A DNA stretch of 64,000 nucleotides from positions 248,001 to 312,000 of the forward strand of contig CAVXLN010000003.1 in NCBI GenBank assembly GCA_963762435.1, written 5' to 3'. Of this stretch, positions 16,077 through 25,193 are shown in pieces. The notes under the pieces are model-generated. The model was not told where the DNA came from. It made no database searches and worked only from the letters and a program-made list of their open reading frames with translations. This DNA comes from JAXDMU01 sp963762435 (GTDB lineage Bacteria; Pseudomonadota; Alphaproteobacteria; ATCC43930; CGMCC-115725). The translations under genes and the position numbers were made by a program. Every line of letters starts with the position of its first letter. Position 1 is the first letter of the stretch.

Positions 16077-16850
16077 TTGGATCGGTTTGAAGGCTGCGCT
16101 GCCCAGCTCCTGGGCGAGCATGAGACGAAGGCGCCATTTCGTCCCTTCGCCGCCGCGCACGGCATCCTGACGCTCGATGATGCCTATGACGCGCAGGAGG
16201 CGCTCGTCCGCCGGCGCGCCTTCGAGCCCGGTGCCGGCTACAAGATCGGCCTCACCTCGCCGCGCATGCAGGCCATGTGCGGCATCGACCAACCGGTCGC
16301 TGGCGTGATCGGGCCCGATCGGGTGCTGCCAAGCGGCGCGCGGCTCGACCCTGCCGAATTCGGCCGGCTCGGCATCGAGTTCGAGATCGCGGTGCGGATT
16401 GGCGAGGACCTCGCCGCCTTGGATCGCCCGCTCGAGATCGAGGAGATTGCCCGATCGGTCGACGCCGTGGCCCCGGCGATCGAGCTTATCGACGACCGCA
16501 ACGCCGATTATGGCAGGCTCGAGGTGCTGTCGCTGGTCGCCGACAATGCCTGGAACGAGGGCATCGTGCTGGGCGAGTTCCGCACTTCCTGGCCCGATCT
16601 CGCCGCCATCGAGGGCCGCGTCGCGCGGAACGGCGAGCCGCTCGATCAAGGCAAGGGTGCCGATGTGCTGGGCCATCCCTTCGCGTCGCTCGCCTGGCTC
16701 GTCAACCATCTGGGCGCGCGCGGCCAAAGGCTTGGCACCGGCGCCATCGTCATGACCGGCAGCATCGTCACGACGAAGTTTCCGGCGCATGCTGAGCACT
16801 ATCGCTTCGCGCTCGACGGGCTGGGTGCGGTCGAGCTGACGATTGCTTGA
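16077..16850 (+). CDS. 2-keto-4-pentenoate hydratase family protein
   Basis: MhpD-type enzymes add water to 2-hydroxypentadienoate in aromatic meta-cleavage pathways; related members are oxalocrotonate decarboxylases. The 257-residue protein has the family features GYKIGLTSPRMQAMCGI, the metal-binding FEIAVRIGEDL, PAIELIDDR, NAWNEGIVLG and GAIVMTGSIVTT. No other aromatic-degradation genes are nearby, so the substrate is open. The reading frame seems to start at TTG 16077, preceded by GGTGAG; the ATG at 16066 is out of frame. Confidence 0.82.
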   Translation: MDRFEGCAAQLLGEHETKAPFRPFAAAHGILTLDDAYDAQEALVRRRAFEPGAGYKIGLTSPRMQAMCGIDQPVAGVIGPDRVLPSGARLDPAEFGRLGIEFEIAVRIGEDLAALDRPLEIEEIARSVDAVAPAIELIDDRNADYGRLEVLSLVADNAWNEGIVLGEFRTSWPDLAAIEGRVARNGEPLDQGKGADVLGHPFASLAWLVNHLGARGQRLGTGAIVMTGSIVTTKFPAHAEHYRFALDGLGAVELTIA

Positions 16851-16863
16851 GGGAGAATGCCGG

Positions 16864-17112
16864 ATGACCCGCTTCTATCAGCCGCCGCTCGACGGCCACG
16901 AAGACGACCCCTTCATGCGCGACGGCGAGAACCGGCTGATCCGCCGCGCCTATTGGCTCGATCTCAGCGATCGGTCGCTGCTGCTGATCATGACCCAGGG
17001 CCTCGGCAGCCGCCTCACGGCCGACGAAAAGCGCGCGCATCTCGCCGATATTCGCCGCCCGCAGCTCATCGACGAGATTCTGGCGCCCGAGATCCTGCCG
17101 CCGGAAGCGTGA
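16864..17112 (+). CDS. Small hypothetical protein
   Basis: This 82-residue protein begins MTRFYQPPLDGHEDDPFMRDGE and contains an amphipathic, charged C-terminal half. ATG 16864 follows GGGAG with a nine-base gap and lies 14 bases after the hydratase stop, so the two are probably co-transcribed. No domain is recognised and no membrane segment is present. A possible role in the hydratase pathway is only suggested by position. Confidence 0.5.
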   Translation: MTRFYQPPLDGHEDDPFMRDGENRLIRRAYWLDLSDRSLLLIMTQGLGSRLTADEKRAHLADIRRPQLIDEILAPEILPPEA

Positions 17113-17121
17113 CCTGCTCGA

Positions 17122-17524
17122 TCAGATGACGAGCCGCAGCCCCGACGGCAGCTCCTCCGGCAGTACGCCGGATCGCTGCATATACTCGACGGCCTTGAGG
17201 GCCTCGACGACATCGCGCGGGCGATAAGGCTTCTGCAGGCTCACTCCCCGCGGGCCGCCGGCCAGGCGATCGGGATCCAGCAACCCGGTCGCGAAGACGA
17301 TGCCGATCGGCCCCAGCCGGGTCAGTTTTTCCGCCAGCACCCTGCCGTCATCGCCATGTGCCAGATGAAGATCGATGACCGCGAAATCGGGACGATGCAA
17401 CTCAGCCAGCTCGACGCCCTTGGCAATGGTGGGTGCCACTCCGCATACTTCATAACCGTCGCTTACCAGTCCCATCTCGAGTGTCAGCGCGATCAGCGCG
17501 TCATCTTCCGCGATCAGAACCTTA
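17122..17524 (-). pseudogene. CheY-like response regulator, 5' end split by IS630 insertion
   Basis: The remaining frame encodes VLIAEDDALIALTLE followed by a receiver domain: Asp acceptor in FAVIDLHL, Thr in VFATGL, Lys in SLQKPYRP. No start codon remains on this side; the first Met is residue 19. The missing start is at 18696-18698 on the far side of the insertion: deleting the element and one TTA copy restores ATG GCT AAG GTT CTG, giving MAKVLIAEDD and a 135-residue single-domain regulator with Asp53 as the phosphoacceptor. The gene is therefore recently inactivated or expressed only from an internal start lacking the acidic pocket. No cognate kinase adjoins it. Confidence 0.88.
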
Positions 17525-17615
17525 TACCGGTTCGCTGAACGACTGACTCGCGCGGGGGATTCCCCGCCACGTCAAATCGTGATTCATAGAGCGGCATGGT
17601 TTTGTGGAGCGAGCC

Positions 17616-18122
17616 ATGCCCGCCTTGGCGATCCGGACTGACTTGAGTGCCGCCGATCTTCGGCAACATGCGAAGCGAGAGAAGAATCCCCGGGTGGCGC
17701 GCAGACTGCTGGCGATCGCCAATGCGCTGGACGGGATGAGCCGGGAAATGTCGGCGCGGCTCGCGGGCATGGATCGACAGGCGCTGCGTGACTGGGTCGT
17801 GCGCTACAATGAAGGCGGTCTGGAAGGGCTGCGCGATCGCTGGGGTCCTGGCCGACCGGCGGCGGTGAGCGAGGCGGAACTTGCCGCGGTGAAGGCGAAA
17901 ATTCTGAGTGCTGCGGCCGGGGCTGGAAGCGGACAGCCGCTCTACCGGATCGTCGATGTGGCCGAGATGATCGAGAAGCGCACAGGGGTGCGCTACAGCG
18001 TCTCGCGGACGCACCGGATCATGCAGGCGATGAACCTGTCCTATCAGAAGACCCGTCCGGTCCATCCCCAAGTCGATCCGCGCGCTCAGCGGACATTCAA
18101 AAAAAGTTCGGGTCGCGGGTGA
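17616..18122 (+). CDS. IS630-family transposase, N-terminal frame (orfA)
   Basis: This part carries the helix-turn-helix DNA-binding region: RRLLAIANALDGMSREMSARLAGMDRQALRDWVVRYNEGGLEGL followed by a second HTH (SRTHRIMQAMNLSYQKTRP). It ends shortly after a run of seven A at 18099-18105. A minus-one slip there joins it to orfB, giving a transposase of about 355 residues. ATG 17616 is preferred, with GGAG upstream; GTG 17604 is also in frame. Confidence 0.88.
   Translation: MPALAIRTDLSAADLRQHAKREKNPRVARRLLAIANALDGMSREMSARLAGMDRQALRDWVVRYNEGGLEGLRDRWGPGRPAAVSEAELAAVKAKILSAAAGAGSGQPLYRIVDVAEMIEKRTGVRYSVSRTHRIMQAMNLSYQKTRPVHPQVDPRAQRTFKKSSGRG
18099..18105 (+). promoter_or_regulatory. Probable -1 ribosomal frameshift site in IS630 transposase
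   Basis: Seven consecutive A are read in orfA as TTC AAA AAA AGT. A slip of one base backwards gives TTC AAA AAA AAG TTC GGG and continues into the orfB frame without a stop. Several IS630 elements use this kind of slippery A-run to make the full transposase. Confidence 0.7.
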
Positions 18123-18679
18123 GGCGCATAGCCCGCCGCAAGGCGCCAGGGAAAAGGCTCGAAATCTGGTTCCAGGACGAAACCCGCGTCGGCCAGGTCG
18201 GACGAACCGGGAGGCTCTGGTTCGAGCGAGGCATCCGGCCCCGCGGCAGGCGGGACATGCGCCACCAGGCGGCCTGGATCTTCGGCGCCGTCTGTCCGGC
18301 GCGCGATACCGGCGTCGCCCTCGTCCTGCCCGTGGCGACCACAGAAGCAATGCAGCTCCTGCTATCCGAGCTGAGCCAGGCAGTCGCCCCGGACGCCCAT
18401 GCCATCCTCGTCCTCGACAAGGCCGGATGGCACACCGCCAAGCGCCTCAAATGGCCGGACAACGTCTCGCCGATCCACCTGCCGCCCTACAGCCCTGAAC
18501 TCAACGGCATCGAGCGCATCTGGCTCTACCTCAAAGAGCGCTACCTCTCCCACTGCGTCTTTGCTGACGCAGATGAAATCATCGACGCCTGCTGCGAGGC
18601 CTGGAACAAGCTCATCGCCGAAGCAGGCCGTATCCAGACCCTCGCGGCTTCATCCTGGGCCGAAAAGGTCAATCCTTAG
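18119..18679 (+). CDS. IS630-family transposase, catalytic frame (orfB, DDE domain)
   Basis: This frame holds the DDE_3 catalytic domain. The three acidic residues are in IWFQDETRVGQ, LVLDKAGWHT and YSPELNGIERIW, all intact. Translation on its own could begin at GTG 18119, overlapping the orfA stop, but the domain structure indicates it is made as a fusion with orfA through the A-run at 18099-18105. Both halves look undamaged, so the copy may still be active. Confidence 0.88.
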   Translation: MRRIARRKAPGKRLEIWFQDETRVGQVGRTGRLWFERGIRPRGRRDMRHQAAWIFGAVCPARDTGVALVLPVATTEAMQLLLSELSQAVAPDAHAILVLDKAGWHTAKRLKWPDNVSPIHLPPYSPELNGIERIWLYLKERYLSHCVFADADEIIDACCEAWNKLIAEAGRIQTLAASSWAEKVNP

Positions 18680-18973
18680 AGGAACCGGTATTAGCCATCG
18701 ACCCATCCATTTCGATCAAAGGTGCCCGATAATCAGCCTTTTCGTGCCCAGCGTCCCGCATGGCCGTCAGATGTTCGGTTCAAATGGTCAACGAATGCCT
18801 TCTTCGCTGAACTATCGGTTTATCATACGCATAAACGCGCCATGAAAATCAATCCATAGTTGTTAATCCAGAGTGGACGCGCCAGCGGCCGGCCGCCGCA
18901 TTTGCCCGCTCGCGGAAAGATGGTTAGGCTGGCCTAATCGAATGCCGGGAAGCGGTGCTGAGGGAGGAAAGCG

Positions 18974-20249
18974 ATGCGGTTCACCTGGTTCAACCTCATG
19001 CCCTGGCCCTATCTGCCGGATGATTTCCGGGAGAAGCATCGCTCCGTCTGGGTCGATATCGATTCCCGCCTGTTCGATCCGGTGAAGAGCCACGAGGTCT
19101 ACAACACCTATATGGATCTTCTGGAATATGCCGGCACGCTGGGCTTCGACGGCATCGGCGTGAATGAGCATCACCAGAACGGCTATGGCCTCATGCCTTC
19201 GCCCAACATCATCGCCGCCGGTCTCGCCCGGCGGGCGCACGGAGGCGGCGCTGGTCGTGCTCGGCAACTCGATCGCACTCTACAACCCGCCGGTCCGCGT
19301 CGCCGAGGAGTTCGCGATGCTCGACTGCATCTCGCGGCGGGCAGGCTGGTCGCGGGCTTCCCGGTCGGCACCTCGATGGACACGAATTATTGCTATGGCC
19401 AGATCCCCTCGCTGACGCGCGAGAAGTATCAGCGAAGCGCACGATTTGATCATGCGGGCCTGGCACGAGCCGCGAGCCCTTCGCCTTCAACGGCCGCTAC
19501 AACAAGCTGCGTCACGTCAATATCTGGCCGCGGCCGATCCAGCAACCGCATCCGCCGATTCATATCCCCGGCGGCGGCTCGGTCGAGACCTATGATTTCT
19601 GCATCGACAACACCTATTCCTACTCCTACCTCAGCTTCACCGGCTATATCCGCGCCAAGGCGCTGATGCAGGGCTATTGGGACCGGGTGGCGGAGCGCAA
19701 CGCGCCCGACACCTCGCCCTATCGGGCCGGCTTCGCCCAGACCATCTGCGTCGCCGAGACCGATGAAGAGGCCGAGCGGCTCTACTGCGCCGCACGTGAA
19801 CTATTTCTATAATCGCTGCCTGCACGTCTATCCGGGCTTCGCCGACGCGCCCGGCTACCGCACGATCAAGACCATCCAGAGCGGCGCCCTCTCGCAATAC
19901 GCCCCCGCCGGCCGCGATTTCGCGACGCTGACCTGGAAGGACCTGATCGAGGGCGGCCATGTCATCGCCGGCAGCCCGGAGACGGTGCGCCAGCGCATGG
20001 AGGATCTGATCAAGGGGCTCCATGTCGGCAACATCTTCTGCCTGATGCATGTCGGCGACATGCCCGGCCGAGAAGTGCATGTACTCGACGAAGCTCTTCG
20101 CCGAGCAGGTCATGCCCAAGCTCAAGCATCTGTTTCCCGATCATGCGAGCGACGGTCGCTTCTGGTGCAAGCCGCTCGCGAAGCAGGCGGTGCCGGGCAG
20201 CTTGCCGCACGAGAGCGAGATCGCCGATCGCATCGGCGTTCCGGCCTGA
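18974..20249 (+). pseudogene. LLM-class flavin-dependent oxidoreductase with six frameshifts
   Basis: The conserved luciferase-like TIM-barrel sequence can be followed across all three frames: MRFTWFNLMPWPYLPDDF, NEHHQNGYGLMPSPN, then TEAALVVLGNSIALYNPPVR, GRLVAGFPVGTSMDTNYCYG, EAHDLIMRAWHEP, EPFAFNGRYNKLRHVNIWPR, APHVNYFYNRCLHVYPGF, EKCMYSTKLFAEQVMPKL. Breaks lie near 19233, 19335, 19432, 19473, 19786 and 20069. Five are net +1 and one is -1 (or +2). Between them the codons are intact, so decay is very recent or the breaks are base-calling errors. The intact protein would have about 424 residues. The hydrolase gene follows 12 bases later, probably in one operon. Confidence 0.82.
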
Positions 20250-20261
20250 GAGAGAGAAACG

Positions 20262-21041
20262 ATGCTCGAGCTCAAGACCGTCGAGACCCCGCATGTGCCC
20301 GTCCGCTATCTCGAAGGCGGCAGCGGCACGCCGCTCCTCTTCCTGCATGGTGCCGGTGGCGCCACGGCCGAAGATCCGTTCCTGAAGGCACTGGCCCAGC
20401 GCTACCATCTCTATGCGCCGTTGCTGCCCGGCTATGGCGATTCTCTGGAATGCCCCGAGCTCCGCGAGATGCTCGATTTCACGCTCCATAGCTGGGACGT
20501 GGCGGACGCCCTCGGCCTCAAGGATCCGATCCTGGCCGGCCATTCGATGGGCGGCATGATCGCGGCCGAGATGGCGGCCGTCGCGCCGAACGACGTCTCG
20601 CGTCTGGCCCTCATCTGCCCGGCCGGCCTCTGGCTCGACGAGCATCCGATTCCGGACCTCTTCTCGCTGCTGCCCTACGAGTACCCGCAATACATGTTCC
20701 ACGACCCGGCCGCCGGGGCCGCCATGATGACGGCCGGCATGTCGATCGACGATCCGGAGTGGCTGAAAAGCTTCCTCATCACCAATGCCCGCCAGCTCGG
20801 CATGGCCGGGCGGCTCTTGTTCCCCATCCCCGATCGCGGCTTGGCATCGCGGCTCTACCGGATCAAGGCGAAGACGCTGCTGATCTGGGGCGATTCCGAT
20901 CGGCTGATCGTGCCGGCCTATGCCCATGCCTTCAAGAAGGCGATAAAGGGCGCCGAGCTCGTCTCCGTGCCCGAGGCCGGCCACGCCGTGACGCTCGAAC
21001 GGCCGGACCTCGTACTGCAGGCGCTCGGCCGGTTCGGCTGA
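20262..21041 (+). CDS. Alpha/beta hydrolase
   Basis: This is a 259-residue alpha/beta-fold hydrolase with oxyanion motif FLHGAGG (28-34), nucleophile Ser95 in GHSMGG, the acid in LIWGDSDRLIVP and the His in VPEAGHAVTLE. It follows the luciferase-like monooxygenase by 12 bases; such pairs are common, the hydrolase often acting on the oxygenated product. GAGAGAGAAACG precedes the ATG. The substrate is unknown. Confidence 0.88.
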   Translation: MLELKTVETPHVPVRYLEGGSGTPLLFLHGAGGATAEDPFLKALAQRYHLYAPLLPGYGDSLECPELREMLDFTLHSWDVADALGLKDPILAGHSMGGMIAAEMAAVAPNDVSRLALICPAGLWLDEHPIPDLFSLLPYEYPQYMFHDPAAGAAMMTAGMSIDDPEWLKSFLITNARQLGMAGRLLFPIPDRGLASRLYRIKAKTLLIWGDSDRLIVPAYAHAFKKAIKGAELVSVPEAGHAVTLERPDLVLQALGRFG

Positions 21042-21044
21042 GGG

Positions 21045-21587
21045 CTATTTCGGTTCGGGCGAGCCGGTATCCGCAAAGCGGGCGAAGCGGTGAAGCGCTT
21101 CGCTCAGCACCTGGTCGACGATCGGCGCCCAATGCTCGGCCCCCTCGCGCATATAGCCGCCCACGATGTAGCTCTGGGTGATCTGCGTGCCGCCGCCTTC
21201 GGCCGGCTTCAGCGTCCAGCGAAAGACACCGTCGACGGCTTCGAAGCGGAGCGGCCCGAAGGCGCCGCGCGCCTCGATCATCTGGTCCGGCATGATGAAG
21301 GTGACCGTGAGGTGCTGGGCCATGCCGCCATTCGCCAGCCGTTCGCACCAGCAGCCGCCGACCTTGGGCTCGAGCGACAGGTTCGCGGCATCGTGCGAGA
21401 AGCTATGGCTGCCATCCCACCACGCCTCGATCTTGACGAGGTCGGCGAAGGCTTCGTGCGGGCCCGGATGCACGGTCACGGTCTCGACCACCTCGAACCC
21501 CTGCGGTGCGACCGACTTGACCTCGGCCATCGCCGGCTGGACCAGCGACAATCCCAGGAGTAAAGCGGCGAACGGCACTCTTCTCAT
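21045..21587 (-). CDS. Exported SRPBCC (START-like) family protein
   Basis: This 180-residue protein has a signal peptide (MRRVPFAALLLGLSLVQPAMA, cut near residue 21). The rest is a helix-grip SRPBCC fold: ETVTVHPGPHEAFADLVKIEAWWDGSHSFS, VGGCWCER, VDGVFRWTLKP and GGTQITQSYIVGGY. Such domains bind small hydrophobic ligands or act as cyclases, but an exported form is unusual and its ligand cannot be named. It is convergent with the hydrolase, three bases from its end, and divergent from the NHL protein. Confidence 0.8.
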   Translation of the reverse strand: MRRVPFAALLLGLSLVQPAMAEVKSVAPQGFEVVETVTVHPGPHEAFADLVKIEAWWDGSHSFSHDAANLSLEPKVGGCWCERLANGGMAQHLTVTFIMPDQMIEARGAFGPLRFEAVDGVFRWTLKPAEGGGTQITQSYIVGGYMREGAEHWAPIVDQVLSEALHRFARFADTGSPEPK

Positions 21588-21722
21588 GCTGGTCCCCCTG
21601 ATCTCGGCGCTTCACCATTGCAAGCCACGCAAGAGCGGTGTCGCGCTCGTTCAAATTTAACTTGCGATTCTCGATCGACGCTGGATTATTGGGCCGTCAA
21701 CAAGCACCTTAGGTAGTGTGAC

Positions 21723-23465
21723 ATGCCCGCCCGCGCCTTTCTCGCCACCGCGCTCCTACTGCTCTCCATTCTTCCGGCCCGCGCCCAGACCGATCAGTAT
21801 CTTGCCACGATTGGTGCCAATAACGCAGTGGCCGGAAACGGCAATAACAGCCTCCGCCAGCCGACCAGCATCGTCGTCGATCACGTCCACAACCGCGTGT
21901 TCGTCGCCGACTCCGAGAACAACCGGGTTCAGGTCTACGATTCGACCGGCCTCTCATTCATCGCGACGATCGGATCCACCTCGGGCCTGGCCGGCGCCGA
22001 CAATGCCCATTTCGATCTTCCGGGCAGCGTGGCGATCGACGAGGCGAGGAACCATCTTTTCGTCGCGGATACGGAGAACGACCGGGTCCAGGTCTTCGAT
22101 ACCGGCAGCTTCGCCTATGTCGCGACGATCGGCGGTCTCATCGCACCCGACAGCGTGGCCGTCGATCCCGTCAACGGCAACCTGCTTGTCGTGGATGTCG
22201 GGAACCTGCGCATCCAGGTCTACAGCACCGCCACCTTGGCGCTCACAACGAGCATCGGCAAAGGCGGAACCACCGAGCCCTTCCTCGGCCCCGTGGCCGT
22301 GTCGGTCGATACGACGCGGGGACGGCTCCTGGTGCTGGATGGGACGCAGAATTGCGTCTTCGTGCTCGATAGCCAAAGCTTTGCCGCCTCGGGGACGAAG
22401 TTCGGCAGCTGCGCGATGCTGTCGCTCACCCAGATCGACGAAGGCCTGTTCGATTTCGGCGTCGCGGCCGATCCCGCGAAGGATCGCATCCTCCTGAGCG
22501 ATACGGTGAACAACCGGATCCTGGTCTTCAATGCCGACAATTTCGCCCAGACCGGCACGATCGGCACGACCACGACCAGCACCGACAACAGTCATTTCGA
22601 TTTCCCCTTCGAGCTCTATGCCGACCAGGAGACCGGTCGTCTCTATGTCGCCGACACGCTCAACAACCGCGTCCAGGTCCTTGGCGAACCACTGCCGACA
22701 CCCCTCGCCGCCGCCGTGCTGCCAGGCAGCCGGTCGGTCGAGGTCGGCGCCTCGCCAACCGTGTTCGCGACCATCCTCAATGCGGGTGCGGCCAGCCTCA
22801 ACCAATGCGAGATCGGCCTGCCGCCCTCGGCGCCGAGCACGCTGAGCCTGAGCTACCAACCGACCGATCCCAGCACCAATGCGGTGAACGGCCCGACCAA
22901 CACGCCGCTGACGATCGCCGGCCATGGCTCGCAATCCTTCGTGCTGACCTTCAGCAGCCCGACCCCGCTGACCACGCTCACCCAGCCCTTAACCTTCGTC
23001 TGCGCCGGGGCGTTGCCGGCCGCCGTGACGCTCGGCGTCAATACGATCGATCTCAGCGTCAATCTGATCGGCGTTCCCGACGTGATCGCACTCGCGGCGA
23101 CCAACCCTGACAATGGCATCCTGACGGTGCCGTTCTCGCAAGGCCAGGCCGGCGCCTTCGCCGTCGCCACCGACAATATCGGCCTGGCGGCAACGCTGAA
23201 TGTTAGCGTCGACACCGGCGGCACCAGCCTGCCGCTCTCGGTTGCGATCTGCCAGACCAATCCGACGACGGGCGCCTGCCTGTCGCCGGCCGAACCCACG
23301 ATCTCGGCCACGATCGCAACCAATGCGCAGCCGACCTTCTCGATCTTCGCCACCGCCAGCGGCTCGATCCCGCTGCAGGCGGCGACGAACCGGGTCTTCG
23401 TCCGCTTCAAGGATGGCAGCGGCAACATCCGCGGCTCGACGAGTGTCGCGGTTGCGACCGATTGA
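21723..23465 (+). CDS. Secreted NHL-repeat beta-propeller protein
   Basis: A signal peptide ends near ARAQ (residues 1-22). Residues about 25-335 contain six repeats of the type VDHVHNRVFVADSENNRVQVY, VAIDEARNHLFVADTENDRVQVF and LYADQETGRLYVADTLNNRVQV, forming an NHL propeller. The remaining 240 residues are Ser/Thr/Ala-rich beta-sandwich-like repeats without a recognised domain. NHL propellers mostly mediate binding, and no catalytic residues are evident. The 580-residue protein stands alone; ATG 21723 is only partly supported by a ribosome site. Confidence 0.82.
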   Translation: MPARAFLATALLLLSILPARAQTDQYLATIGANNAVAGNGNNSLRQPTSIVVDHVHNRVFVADSENNRVQVYDSTGLSFIATIGSTSGLAGADNAHFDLPGSVAIDEARNHLFVADTENDRVQVFDTGSFAYVATIGGLIAPDSVAVDPVNGNLLVVDVGNLRIQVYSTATLALTTSIGKGGTTEPFLGPVAVSVDTTRGRLLVLDGTQNCVFVLDSQSFAASGTKFGSCAMLSLTQIDEGLFDFGVAADPAKDRILLSDTVNNRILVFNADNFAQTGTIGTTTTSTDNSHFDFPFELYADQETGRLYVADTLNNRVQVLGEPLPTPLAAAVLPGSRSVEVGASPTVFATILNAGAASLNQCEIGLPPSAPSTLSLSYQPTDPSTNAVNGPTNTPLTIAGHGSQSFVLTFSSPTPLTTLTQPLTFVCAGALPAAVTLGVNTIDLSVNLIGVPDVIALAATNPDNGILTVPFSQGQAGAFAVATDNIGLAATLNVSVDTGGTSLPLSVAICQTNPTTGACLSPAEPTISATIATNAQPTFSIFATASGSIPLQAATNRVFVRFKDGSGNIRGSTSVAVATD

Positions 23466-23576
23466 AACGCGGTCGCGTGCAGGTGAGATAACGTCCTTAT
23501 AAACCTCGCCTTAAGCAGCACCAGTGGATGATCGGGGCCTGCGCCGCGCTCGCGGAGCCCCCATCGGAGACGCCGC

Positions 23577-25160
<1,584 letters not shown>

Positions 25161-25193
25161 GGCCGTCTCCCGGTGCTGGGAGATGAGGCGAGG

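Larger units (their letters stand above)
17525..18690 (+). mobile_element. IS630-family insertion sequence, about 1.17 kb
   Basis: The ends are TACCGGTTCGCTG on the left and, on the complementary strand, TACCGGTTCCTCT on the right, nine identical bases followed by partial similarity. TTA flanks both sides (17522-17524 and 18691-18693), which contains the TA target duplicated by this family. The element carries one transposase in two frames. It interrupts codon 3 of a response-regulator gene. Confidence 0.88.
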
